A stretch of DNA of 64,000 nt, taken from positions 6,114,001-6,178,000 of the forward strand of contig NZ_CP018870.1 of the NCBI RefSeq assembly GCF_001941845.1. Direction: 5' to 3'. Below, piece by piece: positions 38,295 through 47,687 of the stretch. Both the position numbers and the translations under genes were made by a program. Every line of letters begins with the position of its first letter. Position 1 is the first letter of the stretch. Below the pieces are notes generated by a model. It saw nothing but the letters and a program-made list of their open reading frames with translations. It made no database searches and was not told where the DNA came from. The DNA is from Streptomyces sp. TN58. Its GTDB lineage: Bacteria > Actinomycetota > Actinomycetes > Streptomycetales > Streptomycetaceae.

Positions 38295-39032
38295 ATGAAC
38301 CGGCACATCGCATTCGACCGACTGCACAACTTCCGCGACATGGGCGGATACCGCTCGGCCGACGGCCGCACGGTCGCCTGGCGGACGCTGTACCGGGCCG
38401 ACTCGCTCGGCAAGCTCCGGGGCGCCGACTGGGAGCGGTTCCTGGAACTGGGCATCGGGACCGTGATCGACCTGCGCTACCCCTGGGAGATCGAGGCGAA
38501 GGGCCGGATCCCCGAAGCGCAGCGGTTCCGCTACGCGAACCTGAGCATCGAGCACCGGCCCTACGACCAGGCCGAGATCGACCCCGGAATCGACCCGTGG
38601 CGCCATCTCGCGGCCCGGTACGCGGAGGTCGCCGAGGACGGCGCCGAGGAGATCCGGCAGGTCCTGGAGGAGATCGCCGAAGCGCCCGGACCGGTGGTGT
38701 TCCACTGCGCCTCCGGCAAGGACCGCACCGGGCTGATCGGCGCCCTCGTACTGACCCTGCTCGGAGTGGGCCGCCACGACGTCCTCGCCGACTTCGCACT
38801 GACCGAACTGGCCACCGAGCGCCTGACCGCCGACTGGCACGCCGCCAACCCTGACCGGGTCATCAGATGGCCGAGCTACGGCCGAGCCCCCGCGGTGGTC
38901 ATGGAGCTGGTGCTGGCCGACCTGGAGGAGCGCCACGGGTCGGTCCACGGCTACCTCGCCGACCGCGTCGGACTGTCCGACCGCACGGCGGAGCGCCTGC
39001 GGGCCCGCCTGCTGACCGGCGCGAACGCCTGA
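38295..39032 (+). CDS. Tyrosine-protein phosphatase (DSP/PTP-like)
   Basis: The CX5R active site is HCASGKDRTG, with nucleophile Cys138. The N-terminus NFRDMGGYRSADGR is typical of bacterial tyrosine phosphatases of the lipid/protein phosphatase (LipA/MptpB-like) group. ATG 38295 follows GGGGAGAG. The 245 residues form a complete domain without a signal peptide, so it is cytoplasmic. Substrates may be phosphotyrosine proteins or phosphoinositides. The 178 bases upstream contain no gene. Confidence 0.9.
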   Translation: MNRHIAFDRLHNFRDMGGYRSADGRTVAWRTLYRADSLGKLRGADWERFLELGIGTVIDLRYPWEIEAKGRIPEAQRFRYANLSIEHRPYDQAEIDPGIDPWRHLAARYAEVAEDGAEEIRQVLEEIAEAPGPVVFHCASGKDRTGLIGALVLTLLGVGRHDVLADFALTELATERLTADWHAANPDRVIRWPSYGRAPAVVMELVLADLEERHGSVHGYLADRVGLSDRTAERLRARLLTGANA

Positions 39033-39092
39033 CCTCCCGGCGTTCAGGGTCCGGCGGTGGGGTTTGTCGGCGGGGCGTGCTTTGCTGGAGAC

Positions 39093-39917
39093 ATGATCGA
39101 TGAGTTCCTGGCCCACAGCCTGCCCGAGGTGGAAGAAGCCGTCCGCAAGGCGGCGGCGATCGAGATCATGCCGAGATTCAGGCAGCTCGCCGAGCACGAG
39201 GTCGACGAGAAGAACGGCCCGCACGACCTCGTGACCGTCGCCGACCGCAAGGCCGAGGAACACCTCACGGCCTCCCTGACGCGACTGCTGCCCGGCTCTG
39301 CCGTGGTCGGCGAGGAAGCCGTCCACGCCGACCCCACCGTCTACGAGGCGCTGCGCGCGGACGCCCCCGTGTGGATCGTCGACCCCGTCGACGGCACCCG
39401 CCAGTTCGTCGGCGGCGACCCGGCCTTCTGCACCCTGGTCGCGCTCGCCCACCACGGCGAGATCCTCGCCTCCTGGACCTTCGCCCCGGCCCTGGAGGAA
39501 ATGGCGACCGCCGTGCGCGGGCAGGGCGCCCATGTCAACGGACAGCGGATCCGCAGCGGTTCACCCGAGCCGGGCGCCGACCTGCGGGTCGCCATCGCCC
39601 ACCCGCTCTACACCTCCGACGAGAACAAGCGCACCCTGGCCCGGCTCGACGTACCCGGCGTCGCCGCCAGGCCCTGCGGCTCGGCCGGCCTGGAGTACCT
39701 GAAGGTGGCCCGCGGCGAGATGGACGCCCTCGCCTTCACCTGGCCCTCGGCCTGGGACCACGCCGCCGGACTGCTGCTGGTCGCCGAGGCGGGCGGCGCC
39801 CAGAGCACCGTCGACGGGGTCCCCTTCCGGGTGGACCGCGACAACGCCCTGCCGTTCGCCGTGGGCCGCGACGAGGCCACCGCCGTACGCGTCAGGGAAC
39901 TGCTCCGGGGCGCGTAG
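39093..39917 (+). CDS. Inositol monophosphatase family phosphatase
   Basis: The 274-residue protein has the three metal sites of the IMPase superfamily: GEEAVHAD (Glu), DPVDGTRQF (Asp97/Asp100) and WDHAAG. Relatives include histidinol-phosphatase HisN, inositol-1-phosphatase and CysQ; sequence alone does not decide which. ATG 39093 was chosen as the start; an upstream ATG at 39057 lies in the spacer. The gene follows the tyrosine phosphatase by 60 bp. Confidence 0.88.
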   Translation: MIDEFLAHSLPEVEEAVRKAAAIEIMPRFRQLAEHEVDEKNGPHDLVTVADRKAEEHLTASLTRLLPGSAVVGEEAVHADPTVYEALRADAPVWIVDPVDGTRQFVGGDPAFCTLVALAHHGEILASWTFAPALEEMATAVRGQGAHVNGQRIRSGSPEPGADLRVAIAHPLYTSDENKRTLARLDVPGVAARPCGSAGLEYLKVARGEMDALAFTWPSAWDHAAGLLLVAEAGGAQSTVDGVPFRVDRDNALPFAVGRDEATAVRVRELLRGA

Positions 39918-39996
39918 GAGCTGTCCGGCGGCCCGCCCCCACGTGCCGTCGCAATAAGCTGGAGAGGCGAACGCCCCCGGAAACGAAGGAGTGCAA

Positions 39997-41415
39997 GTGC
40001 CGTCGATTTTCGATGTGGTCGTGGTGGGGGCGGGCCCCAACGGGCTGACGGCCGCTGTCGAACTGGCCCGGCGCGGCTTCTCCGTTGCCGTCTTCGAAGC
40101 CGCCGACACGGTCGGCGGCGGAGCCCGCACCGAGGAGCTGACCCTCCCCGGCTTCCGGCACGACCCCTGCTCGGCGGTGCACCCGCTCGGCATCGGCTCC
40201 CCGGTCTTCGCCACCATGCCGCTGAAACGGTACGGGCTGGAGTGGCTGCACCCCCCGCTGCCCATGGCACACCCCTTCGACGACGGCACCGCCGCCGTCC
40301 TCGCCCGCTCCGTCGCGCAGACGGCGGCGTCCCTGGGACCGCGCGACGCCGGCGCCTACCGGCGACTGGTCGGCCCGTTCCTCGGCCGATGGGACACCCT
40401 GGCCCGGGACTTCATGTCCCTGCCCGACACCGCGCTGCCCCGCGACCCGGTGACCCTCGCCCGTTTCGGGCTCGCCGGACTGCCGCCCTCGACCTGGCTC
40501 CTGCGCCGCTTCCAGGACGAACGGGCCCGCGCGCTGTTCGCGGGACTCGTCGCCCACGTCATCGCACCGCTCGGCGGCATCGGGACCGGCGCCGTCGGCC
40601 TCGTCTTCGCCCTCGCCGCCCACGCGGGCGGCTGGCCCCTGCCCCGCGGCGGCTCCCAGTCCATCTCCGACGCCCTCGCCGCGTACCTGCGCGACCTCGG
40701 CGGCCAGATCCACACGGACTTCGAGGTCAAGCGGCTCGACGACCTGCCGCCCGCCCGCGCCTACGTCTTCGACACCTCGCCGACCGCACTGGCCCGGATC
40801 GCCCGCCTGGGGCGCGCCTACGACGGCTACCGGTACGGCGCCTCCGTGTTCAAGATCGATTACGCGCTCGACGGCCCGGTCCCGTGGACCGCCGAGGAGC
40901 CACGCCGCGCCGGCACCGTCCAGGTCGGCCCGCGTCTGCGCGACATCGACGCCGCCCTCCAGCTCGCCTCGGGCGGCAGGGCCCCCCGCACGCCCTTCCT
41001 CATCACAGCGCAGCCCAGCCTGGTCGACCCCGGCAGGGCCCCCGCGGGCAAGCACGTCTTCTGGGCGTACGGCCACGTCCCCGCGGGCTGGGACGGCGAC
41101 CTCACCGAAGCCGTCGAGCGCCAACTGGAGCGCTTCGCCCCCGGCTTCCGCGACCTGGTCCTGGCCCGCGCCACGGCCGGCCCGCCCCAGCTCGCCGCCC
41201 GCAACCCCAACTACGTCGGCGGGGACATCGCCTGCGGAGCCGCCTCGGGCCTCCAGCTCCTGCTGCGCCCGAGGCTCAGCCTCTCCCCGTACACCACCGC
41301 CCACCCGGCGGTCTTCATCTGCTCCTCGGCGACCCCGCCGGGGCCCGGCGTCCACGGCATGTCCGGCCACAACGCCGCCAAGGCGGTCTGGCGCCACCTG
41401 CGCAAGGCCGCCTGA
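39997..41415 (+). CDS. Phytoene-desaturase-like FAD oxidoreductase
   Basis: The N-terminal FAD Rossmann motif is [20 protein letters not shown], followed by [20 protein letters not shown], characteristic of phytoene dehydrogenase-like (crtI-type) oxidoreductases such as PYROXD2 relatives. GTG 39997 is chosen because GAAGGAG ends five bases upstream. The C-terminus has the second FAD contact region [21 protein letters not shown]. At 472 residues it is complete. No carotenoid genes are adjacent, so the substrate is unknown. Confidence 0.88.
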   Translation: MPSIFDVVVVGAGPNGLTAAVELARRGFSVAVFEAADTVGGGARTEELTLPGFRHDPCSAVHPLGIGSPVFATMPLKRYGLEWLHPPLPMAHPFDDGTAAVLARSVAQTAASLGPRDAGAYRRLVGPFLGRWDTLARDFMSLPDTALPRDPVTLARFGLAGLPPSTWLLRRFQDERARALFAGLVAHVIAPLGGIGTGAVGLVFALAAHAGGWPLPRGGSQSISDALAAYLRDLGGQIHTDFEVKRLDDLPPARAYVFDTSPTALARIARLGRAYDGYRYGASVFKIDYALDGPVPWTAEEPRRAGTVQVGPRLRDIDAALQLASGGRAPRTPFLITAQPSLVDPGRAPAGKHVFWAYGHVPAGWDGDLTEAVERQLERFAPGFRDLVLARATAGPPQLAARNPNYVGGDIACGAASGLQLLLRPRLSLSPYTTAHPAVFICSSATPPGPGVHGMSGHNAAKAVWRHLRKAA

Positions 41416-41462
41416 GAAGCAGCCGTCCGACCCCGCGACCACACGCGAAAGGGGCACTCCCC

Positions 41463-41981
<519 letters not shown>

Positions 41982-42033
41982 CCATCCGCGGCAGGCGGCT
42001 CGGCAGGCGGCTCGGCAGGCCTTCCGGCGGGCC

Positions 42034-42522
42034 TCACGCCCCCCGCGCCCGCCGGGAGGCGCCCGGCGCCGGCCTCGGATAGGTCCTGGACTGCTTGACG
42101 CTGCCGTAGGCGAAGCTCGACTCGATCGAGGCGATCCCGGGGATGGCGTGGATCCGGTGGCGCACCAGCGCCTCGTACGCCTCCAGGTCCTCGATGACGA
42201 CCCGGAGCAGGTAGTCGCTGCTGCCCGCCATCAGGTAGCAGTCCTGGATGTGCTCGATGACCGCGACATGCTCCTCGAAGAGGCGCACCGCCTCCGCGGT
42301 GTGCCGCTCCAGCCGGATCCGGACGAAGACGGTCACCGGCAGCCCGAAGGCGACCTGGTCGACCATGGCCGTGTAGCCGCGGATCAGACCGGCCTCCTCC
42401 AGCCGCCGTACGCGGCGCAGACAGGGCGACGGGGACAGGCGGACGCGGTCCGCCAGTTCCTGGTTGGTGAGGCGCCCGTCCGCCTGCAGTTCCCGGATGA
42501 TCTGCAGATCGACTGCGTCCAC
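42034..42522 (-). CDS. Lrp/AsnC-family transcriptional regulator
   Basis: GTG 42522 follows an excellent AAGGAGG ribosome site. The N-terminal helix-turn-helix (VDLQIIRELQADGRLTNQEL) is followed by the RAM/AsnC ligand domain (VTVFVRIRLE, IQDCYLMAGSSDYLLRVV). The 162 residues are normal for the family. It is divergent from a DMT-family exporter and aminotransferase, the classical arrangement in which an Lrp-type sensor controls an amino-acid exporter. Confidence 0.92.
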   Translation of the reverse strand: MDAVDLQIIRELQADGRLTNQELADRVRLSPSPCLRRVRRLEEAGLIRGYTAMVDQVAFGLPVTVFVRIRLERHTAEAVRLFEEHVAVIEHIQDCYLMAGSSDYLLRVVIEDLEAYEALVRHRIHAIPGIASIESSFAYGSVKQSRTYPRPAPGASRRARGA

Positions 42523-42533
42523 GGCCCCTCCTT

Positions 42534-42546
42534 GGCAGATCCTGCC
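42534..42546. promoter_or_regulatory. Small palindrome upstream of the Lrp gene
   Basis: GGCAG-ATC-CTGCC lies 12 bases upstream of the Lrp start in the 127-bp divergent spacer. It could be part of an autoregulatory site, but it is short. Confidence 0.3.
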
Positions 42547-42649
42547 CCAAACGTATGTCCGAGAGGCAGAACTGGCAATCGGCTGCCCCGGCCGAAGCCC
42601 TAGCGTTGCCTTCGAGCGGACCGGACCGGTCCGTGTTCCAGAGGCTGGA

Positions 42650-43636
42650 GTGGATCCCTTGGTCGCGACGCACACCACCCGGGCGACCCTGCCTCCCGAC
42701 GCGGCGGGCCCGCGCGCCGGACACCCCGGCCGGCGCGGGCTCTCCCCCCAGGCCCAGGGCATGCTGGCACTGCTGGTGACCGTCTCGATCTGGGCGGCGT
42801 TCGCCCTCAGCGCCCGCGCACTGAGCGCCTCCTCGCTGCTGCCCGCCGACGCCGCACTGCTGCGCTTCGGCCTCCCCCTCGTCGTCCTCGCCCCCGCCCT
42901 GTGGCGCCGCCGCCACGCCATCGCCGCGGTGCGGCCGGGCCCCGCCCTGAAGATCGTCTGCGGTGCCGGGGTGCCCTTCTTCCTGGCCGCGATGCACGGC
43001 GGAGCCCTGACCTCCGCCGCCTTCGTCGGCTCCATCGTCCCCGGCATGGTCCCGCTCTTCGTCTCCCTGATCATGATCCGGCGCGGACACGGCGTCCCGA
43101 GGGGCACCCAGGCCGTCGGACTGGCGCTGATCGCCGCCGGCGTCGTCGCCCTCGTCTGGCGCTACGTCGTCCCCGTGGACACCGACGTCCTCGCCGGCTC
43201 CGGCATCCTCCTGGTCGCCAGCGGCCTGTGGGCCCTCTACACCGTGGGGCTGCGCGAGGTGGACCTCGATCCCGTCGGATCCATCGGACTGCTGTGCCTG
43301 CCCTCCTTCGTGATCATCGGGCTGCTGGTCCTCACCGGGGCCCTGCCCACCGGGATCGCGCACGCCGCGGGCACCGACATCGCGCTGTTCCTGGTCGTAC
43401 AGGGCCTCGGCGTGGGGCTGTGCGCGGGCCTGCTGTACGCCTTCGCCATCCGCCGCCTCGGTGCCGAACGCAGCTCCGCCGTCGGCAGCCTCAGCCCCGT
43501 CGCCGTGGTCCTGCTCGCGATCCCCCTGCTCGGCGAGTCACCGACCGCCGCCGTCCTCGTCGGCGTCCCGCTCATCACCGCCGGCGTCGTCCTCGCCAAC
43601 CGCCGTCCCCGACCCGAGGTCCCCGCAGATGCTTGA
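42650..43636 (+). CDS. EamA/DMT-family transporter
   Basis: GTG 42650 with GAGGCTGGAG upstream begins a 328-residue protein of two EamA repeats with about ten hydrophobic segments (LLVTVSIWAAFALSARAL and so on). Such proteins usually export amino acids or metabolites across the cytoplasmic membrane. The gene overlaps the following aminotransferase by eight bases, so they are co-translated. The divergent Lrp-type regulator suggests induction by an amino acid. Confidence 0.9.
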   Translation: MDPLVATHTTRATLPPDAAGPRAGHPGRRGLSPQAQGMLALLVTVSIWAAFALSARALSASSLLPADAALLRFGLPLVVLAPALWRRRHAIAAVRPGPALKIVCGAGVPFFLAAMHGGALTSAAFVGSIVPGMVPLFVSLIMIRRGHGVPRGTQAVGLALIAAGVVALVWRYVVPVDTDVLAGSGILLVASGLWALYTVGLREVDLDPVGSIGLLCLPSFVIIGLLVLTGALPTGIAHAAGTDIALFLVVQGLGVGLCAGLLYAFAIRRLGAERSSAVGSLSPVAVVLLAIPLLGESPTAAVLVGVPLITAGVVLANRRPRPEVPADA

Positions 43637-44843
43637 GCTCCTTCCCCCGCCGCCCACCGACCCGCTGTGGGAGCTGACGTACGAGTTCGGCGACGACGAG
43701 CGGCCCGAACGCCTCAACCTCGTCCTCGGCGTCTACCGGGACCAGTCCGGCACCACCCCCGTCATGGCCGCCGTCCGCGAGGCGGAGATCCGGCTCGCAC
43801 AGCGCTCCGAGACCAAGGAGTACCGCGGGCTCTCCGGCAACACCGCCTTCAACCGCGCCATGCTCGACCTGGTGCTGGGCGCGCACGGGCCCGCCGAGCG
43901 GGCCGCCGCCGTCCAGACCGTCGCAGGCTCCGGCGCGCTGCGCCTCCTGGCCGACCTGGTCTTCCGTACCCGACCGGGCGCCACGGTGTGGATCAGCGAC
44001 CCCGCCTACGTCAACCACCGGCCCATCCTGGAGGCCGCCGGGCTCAAGGTCCGCACCTACGGGTGGCGCGACGCCGAAGGCGGCTTCGACACGGCGGGCG
44101 TGCTGCGGCAGCTGGCGGAGGCGGGCCGCGACGATGTCGTGCTGCTCCAGGGGTGCTGCCACAACCCCACGGGCGTCGACCCCCTGCTGGACGACTGGGA
44201 GGCGCTGGCCGAGTCGGCCGAGCGCGGCGGCTGGGTGCCCTTCGTCGACCTCGCCTACCACGGGCTCGGCGACGGCCTGGAAGCCGACCTGCTGGCCACG
44301 CGGATGCTGGCGGCCCGGGTCCCCGAGATGCTGATCGCCGTGAGCTGCTCCAAGAACTTCGGCCTCTACAGCGACCGCGTCGGCTGCGCCGTCGTCCTCG
44401 GCTCCTCGGCCCGGGCCGTGCGGCACGCCGAGACGGCCCTGCAGAACGCCGCCCGCACCCTGTACTCGATGCCGCCCGAACACGGCGCCGCCGTGGTCGC
44501 CACGATCCTTCAGGACGAGGCACTGAAGGCCTCCTGGCAGGCAGAGCTGGACGTGATGCGCGGCCGGATCATGGCCAACCGGGCGGACCTGACGGCCCAC
44601 CTCGGCGCGCTCGGCCGCTCGGAGCAGGCCCGCTCGCTGGCCCGGCAGAAGGGCATGTTCTCGATGCTGCCGCTGTCCCCGAACCAGATGCTGCGGCTGC
44701 GCAGGCAGCACGCCATCTACGGGACGACCTCGGGTCGGATCAACATCGCCGGCATACCGGCCCACCGGATCCCCTGCCTGGCCCAGGGGATCGCGGCGGT
44801 CCTGGACACGGCCGAGGTGCCCCGCCCGCGCGAGATGGCCTGA
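43629..44843 (+). CDS. Aromatic/aspartate-type aminotransferase (class I, PLP)
   Basis: The 404-residue protein has the PLP lysine in SCSKNFGLYSDRVG (Lys242), QGCCHNPTGVDP (the cofactor-contacting Asn), VDLAYHGLGDGL, and the C-terminal Arg in TSGRINIAGI. It fits the AspC/TyrB subgroup, acting on dicarboxylic or aromatic amino acids with 2-oxoglutarate. It starts inside the exporter gene. The pair probably converts and exports one amino-acid group under Lrp control. Confidence 0.9.
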   Translation: MLELLPPPPTDPLWELTYEFGDDERPERLNLVLGVYRDQSGTTPVMAAVREAEIRLAQRSETKEYRGLSGNTAFNRAMLDLVLGAHGPAERAAAVQTVAGSGALRLLADLVFRTRPGATVWISDPAYVNHRPILEAAGLKVRTYGWRDAEGGFDTAGVLRQLAEAGRDDVVLLQGCCHNPTGVDPLLDDWEALAESAERGGWVPFVDLAYHGLGDGLEADLLATRMLAARVPEMLIAVSCSKNFGLYSDRVGCAVVLGSSARAVRHAETALQNAARTLYSMPPEHGAAVVATILQDEALKASWQAELDVMRGRIMANRADLTAHLGALGRSEQARSLARQKGMFSMLPLSPNQMLRLRRQHAIYGTTSGRINIAGIPAHRIPCLAQGIAAVLDTAEVPRPREMA

Positions 44844-44859
44844 GACCCATGCGGCCCCC

Positions 44860-44887
44860 GGGCCGGCGCCCGCCGGGGCGCTGGCCC
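44860..44887. terminator. Bidirectional hairpin between convergent genes
   Basis: A 12-bp GC-rich stem (GGGCCGGCGCCC at 44860-44871 pairing with 44876-44887, one G-T pair) sits between the aminotransferase stop and the convergent lipoprotein gene stop. Confidence 0.6.
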
Positions 44888-44903
44888 GCGCGTCATTCGC
44901 GGG

Positions 44904-45440
44904 TCACTCGGGGTCGGTGTCCTTGAAGCACCGGGAGTACACGGCGAAGTGGATCAGGTCCTCGCCCCCGTCGGAGCTGTCCATCCACCTGGCCTCAAGC
45001 TGGGTGCGGGTCTGCTCGTGGACGGCGAAGACCTCGATCCGCTTGCTCTCGGTCTTTGCGTTCGGGCCGTTCCTGACGACCTGCCAACCGTTCTGGGGCA
45101 GCTGCGCGGCAAGGTTCTTCATGCCCTTGTCGAGTGTGTCGTGATCCACCCCGTAGACGGACCAGACGTGCCTGACGTTGCGGAGACCCTGCTTCTTCTC
45201 CTCGCTGGTGCCGCAGGGGTAGGTGGCTGGGCCGACATCGGTCACCTTGCCCTTCACCTGGGTCATGTCGAGGGCCCTGCTCGACAGGTCACCGACCTCC
45301 TCCTCCACCTCCTGATGGGTGCGAGGCTGCGGCGTGTACGAGCGCTCGGATTCGTTGTTCACGAAACTACATCCTGTGGTGAGGGCCAGGGCGCCGAGGA
45401 GCGCCAGGACAGTGACGTTACGCCTGTTGCCGCGGTCCAT
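44904..45440 (-). CDS. Putative lipoprotein
   Basis: The 178-residue protein has a lipoprotein signal: a basic start, a hydrophobic stretch LALLGALALTTGC with the lipobox Cys, and then a soluble domain. No known family was recognised. The soluble part contains Cys in ATYPCGTSEEK and a final SRCFKDT that could form a disulfide. Its ATG overlaps the stop of the upstream DUF1023 gene (ATGA), so it is made with that hydrolase and may be its exported partner or immunity-like protein. Confidence 0.8.
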   Translation of the reverse strand: MDRGNRRNVTVLALLGALALTTGCSFVNNESERSYTPQPRTHQEVEEEVGDLSSRALDMTQVKGKVTDVGPATYPCGTSEEKKQGLRNVRHVWSVYGVDHDTLDKGMKNLAAQLPQNGWQVVRNGPNAKTESKRIEVFAVHEQTRTQLEARWMDSSDGGEDLIHFAVYSRCFKDTDPE

Positions 45441-47347
45441 CAGTGGGAAGCCTTCCTGTCCAGCTCGACTTCTTCGTAGAGGCCGGCTATCACGGCTGCC
45501 TGGTTCGAGAGACTGATGGACGGCTTGCCCTCCTGCTCGTCCCAGAAGTTCCCGTGCCCGGGGGAATCGCTGTGCATCTTGTTGGCGCCGAAGGACTCGT
45601 CCGTCGGAATGGTCCAGTTGTCGCCGAGACCGACCAGCCGGCCACCACCCGTGACGAAGTTGTCGTCGCCCCCGCCTTCCATGGCCCACACGTGTTTCGG
45701 CTGGAAGCCGAGGTCGCCGGCGCGGTCCGCCTGCATGCCCGGGCTGCCGACGGCGATCACGTCTTCCACCGGCAGCGGGTCGGCCCAGGTGTCGGCGTAC
45801 TCGCTGCGGTACTTCGCCGTGTCACCGATGACGGTGGACCCGTAGCTGTGGCCGATGAGGGTCGTGTGGGCGCTGTCGCCGCGGGCCGCCTGGTGAGCCG
45901 CCTCCGCGCCGTCGAGGAACTCCCGCAGCGTCGGTGCAGCCTTCTGTGCGTACTTGTCGTGGACGGCTTCGGGGACGACGTCCCCGCTGTCACCGGGCTT
46001 CGCCGAGCGCGGGGCGTCGTAGTCGAACCAGGTGATCGTGGACACGGTCTGACCGGGAACCATTGCGTGGGCCTCGCGCCACAGGGCGTCGCTCTTCGCG
46101 GCCTCGTCCTCGATGCTGCCGAGGGTCGTCTTCGTGCCCGGTACGAAGATGGAGGTGTGGTCCGCGGTGTCCGGATTGCCGTTGGCGAGGATCACCCGTC
46201 CGTCATGGTTCGCCTCGGCGTCGAAACCGAGCAGGTACGCCTGCGGAAGCCCGCGGGCGCCGGTGTTGTCGAAGCGCGCCTGGATGGCTTCCATGCCGTT
46301 CAGCCGGTCCTTCAGATGAGCCTTCCGGTCCTCATACTTCTTGCTCCAGGCGCTCCACTCGTCGGTCTCCTCGCGCATCCAGGCGCGCCCTCGCTGGACG
46401 TAGTGGTACTTGGGCTGCGGTTCCTTGGGGATCCCGTTCAGCTCGGTCCGATAGGCGCCGTGCGTCTCCGCGAGCACCGTGCGGTTCGCGCTGTCGCGGA
46501 CCTCCGCGGGCAGCCCGTTCATCGCGCCGACACTGGCCGGCTGGAGGGTGATGTAGGCCTCCCGCTCCTGCGCGGAAAGGCCGTTCCACCACTCGGCGTT
46601 CAGGGTGGGGCCGCTGCCCTTCGGCGGCGGGGGCTTGATGTGGGCGAGATAGTCCTTCGCCCCGCTCTGCACCTGGCAGGTGTCGGCCTGGACGTCGGCC
46701 CAGTCCTCCTCGGACACCACGAGGTCGTCGTCCGCCTTGAGCTTGCGCAGCCTGGGGGCCCACTGGGCGTCGGCCTCGGTGGCCTCGGCGACGGCCTGGG
46801 CGATCCGGTTGGCTATCTCCACCGCCTTCCCGAAGTTGGGATTGGGGTGGATGTTCGCGGCCTGCCGCTCCAGCGCGGCGGAAAGGTCGTTGGCGTCCTT
46901 GGTGGGATCGATGACGTTCCCGGACGGTTTGCCCTTTGCACTGCCGGACACCGTGCCGCCGTCGGGCAGCTTGCCGTCCTTCTCCTCGCCCGCGGGCGGG
47001 TAGCTGACCGAACCGTCCGCCCCCACCGAGAACTTCGCCGCCTCGGCGTCTGAGAGGGCGGCGTCCAGCTTCGACTTGGCGGTCGTCAGCGACGCGGCCA
47101 GGGCGTTCAGCGAGGTCGCCGCGAGCCCGCACTCGACCTGTGTGTAGTGGAAGTTCTGTGCCAGCAGGAGCAGTTGCTCGACCGCGGCCTCGACGGCCTT
47201 GCCCTTCAGCCCCCCTCTCAGCCGCGTGGTGATCTGACTCTCGGCGCTCGCGTACGCGTGGTCGGCCATGCTGCTGACCGACCGGTACCCGTCCGCCGCC
47301 TCCGTGAACTCCGAAGGCTTCAGCGCCTTCAGCGTCGCGTAGTCCAT
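45440..47347 (-). CDS. DUF1023 alpha/beta hydrolase with WXG100-like N-terminal helices
   Basis: ATG 47347 (MDYATLKALKPSEF) is the likely start of 635 residues. The first 120 or so residues are helical and resemble the WXG100/ESX-type leader regions (EAADGYRSVSSMADHAYAS). A middle linker precedes a C-terminal alpha/beta hydrolase with nucleophile elbow LIGHSYGSTVIG and final His in DSPGHGNFWD, matching the DUF1023 (Abhydrolase_8) family common in actinobacteria. The architecture suggests an exported hydrolase, possibly through a type VII route. It is coupled to the following lipoprotein gene. Confidence 0.85.
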   Translation of the reverse strand: MDYATLKALKPSEFTEAADGYRSVSSMADHAYASAESQITTRLRGGLKGKAVEAAVEQLLLLAQNFHYTQVECGLAATSLNALAASLTTAKSKLDAALSDAEAAKFSVGADGSVSYPPAGEEKDGKLPDGGTVSGSAKGKPSGNVIDPTKDANDLSAALERQAANIHPNPNFGKAVEIANRIAQAVAEATEADAQWAPRLRKLKADDDLVVSEEDWADVQADTCQVQSGAKDYLAHIKPPPPKGSGPTLNAEWWNGLSAQEREAYITLQPASVGAMNGLPAEVRDSANRTVLAETHGAYRTELNGIPKEPQPKYHYVQRGRAWMREETDEWSAWSKKYEDRKAHLKDRLNGMEAIQARFDNTGARGLPQAYLLGFDAEANHDGRVILANGNPDTADHTSIFVPGTKTTLGSIEDEAAKSDALWREAHAMVPGQTVSTITWFDYDAPRSAKPGDSGDVVPEAVHDKYAQKAAPTLREFLDGAEAAHQAARGDSAHTTLIGHSYGSTVIGDTAKYRSEYADTWADPLPVEDVIAVGSPGMQADRAGDLGFQPKHVWAMEGGGDDNFVTGGGRLVGLGDNWTIPTDESFGANKMHSDSPGHGNFWDEQEGKPSISLSNQAAVIAGLYEEVELDRKASH

Positions 47348-47687
47348 CCCCGCGATCACCGCCCCCGTACATGTCTGCGAATGCAATGATCGCGATCCTA
47401 CCTGCGGGCGTTCGCGGGCATGACAGTCCCCGGCAGTCCGTCGGTTCCATGAGCCATCCGCCGTCGCCGATGGCTCCCGTGGTCGACAAGTGCTGCCGGG
47501 GGCCTGGCCAGAGCCTGGACAAAGTCACTCGAACCCTAGGACGTCTCCTGGGGGAGGGGCGGCTCTTTCCGGTGATCCGGTGTATAGATGAGTCTCCTCC
47601 CTATTTGTCCTGAGTCAAGGGTTTCCCGGACGTACGCTGGAAGAAATTCGCGTCGCGCGCCGCAACGAGGCCGACGGAGGTGTGGCC
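47348..47687. other. 340-bp divergent spacer
   Basis: It lies between the DUF1023 gene and the sulfite oxidase gene. No reliable reading frame or repeat is seen. It presumably holds both promoters. GGAGG at 47676-47680 is the ribosome site of the sulfite oxidase. Confidence 0.5.

Noticed and set aside
41982..42033. Short direct repeats GGCAGGCGGCTC after the macrodomain gene
   Set aside because: Only two 12-bp units in a 52-bp convergent spacer. Probably simple GC-rich sequence.
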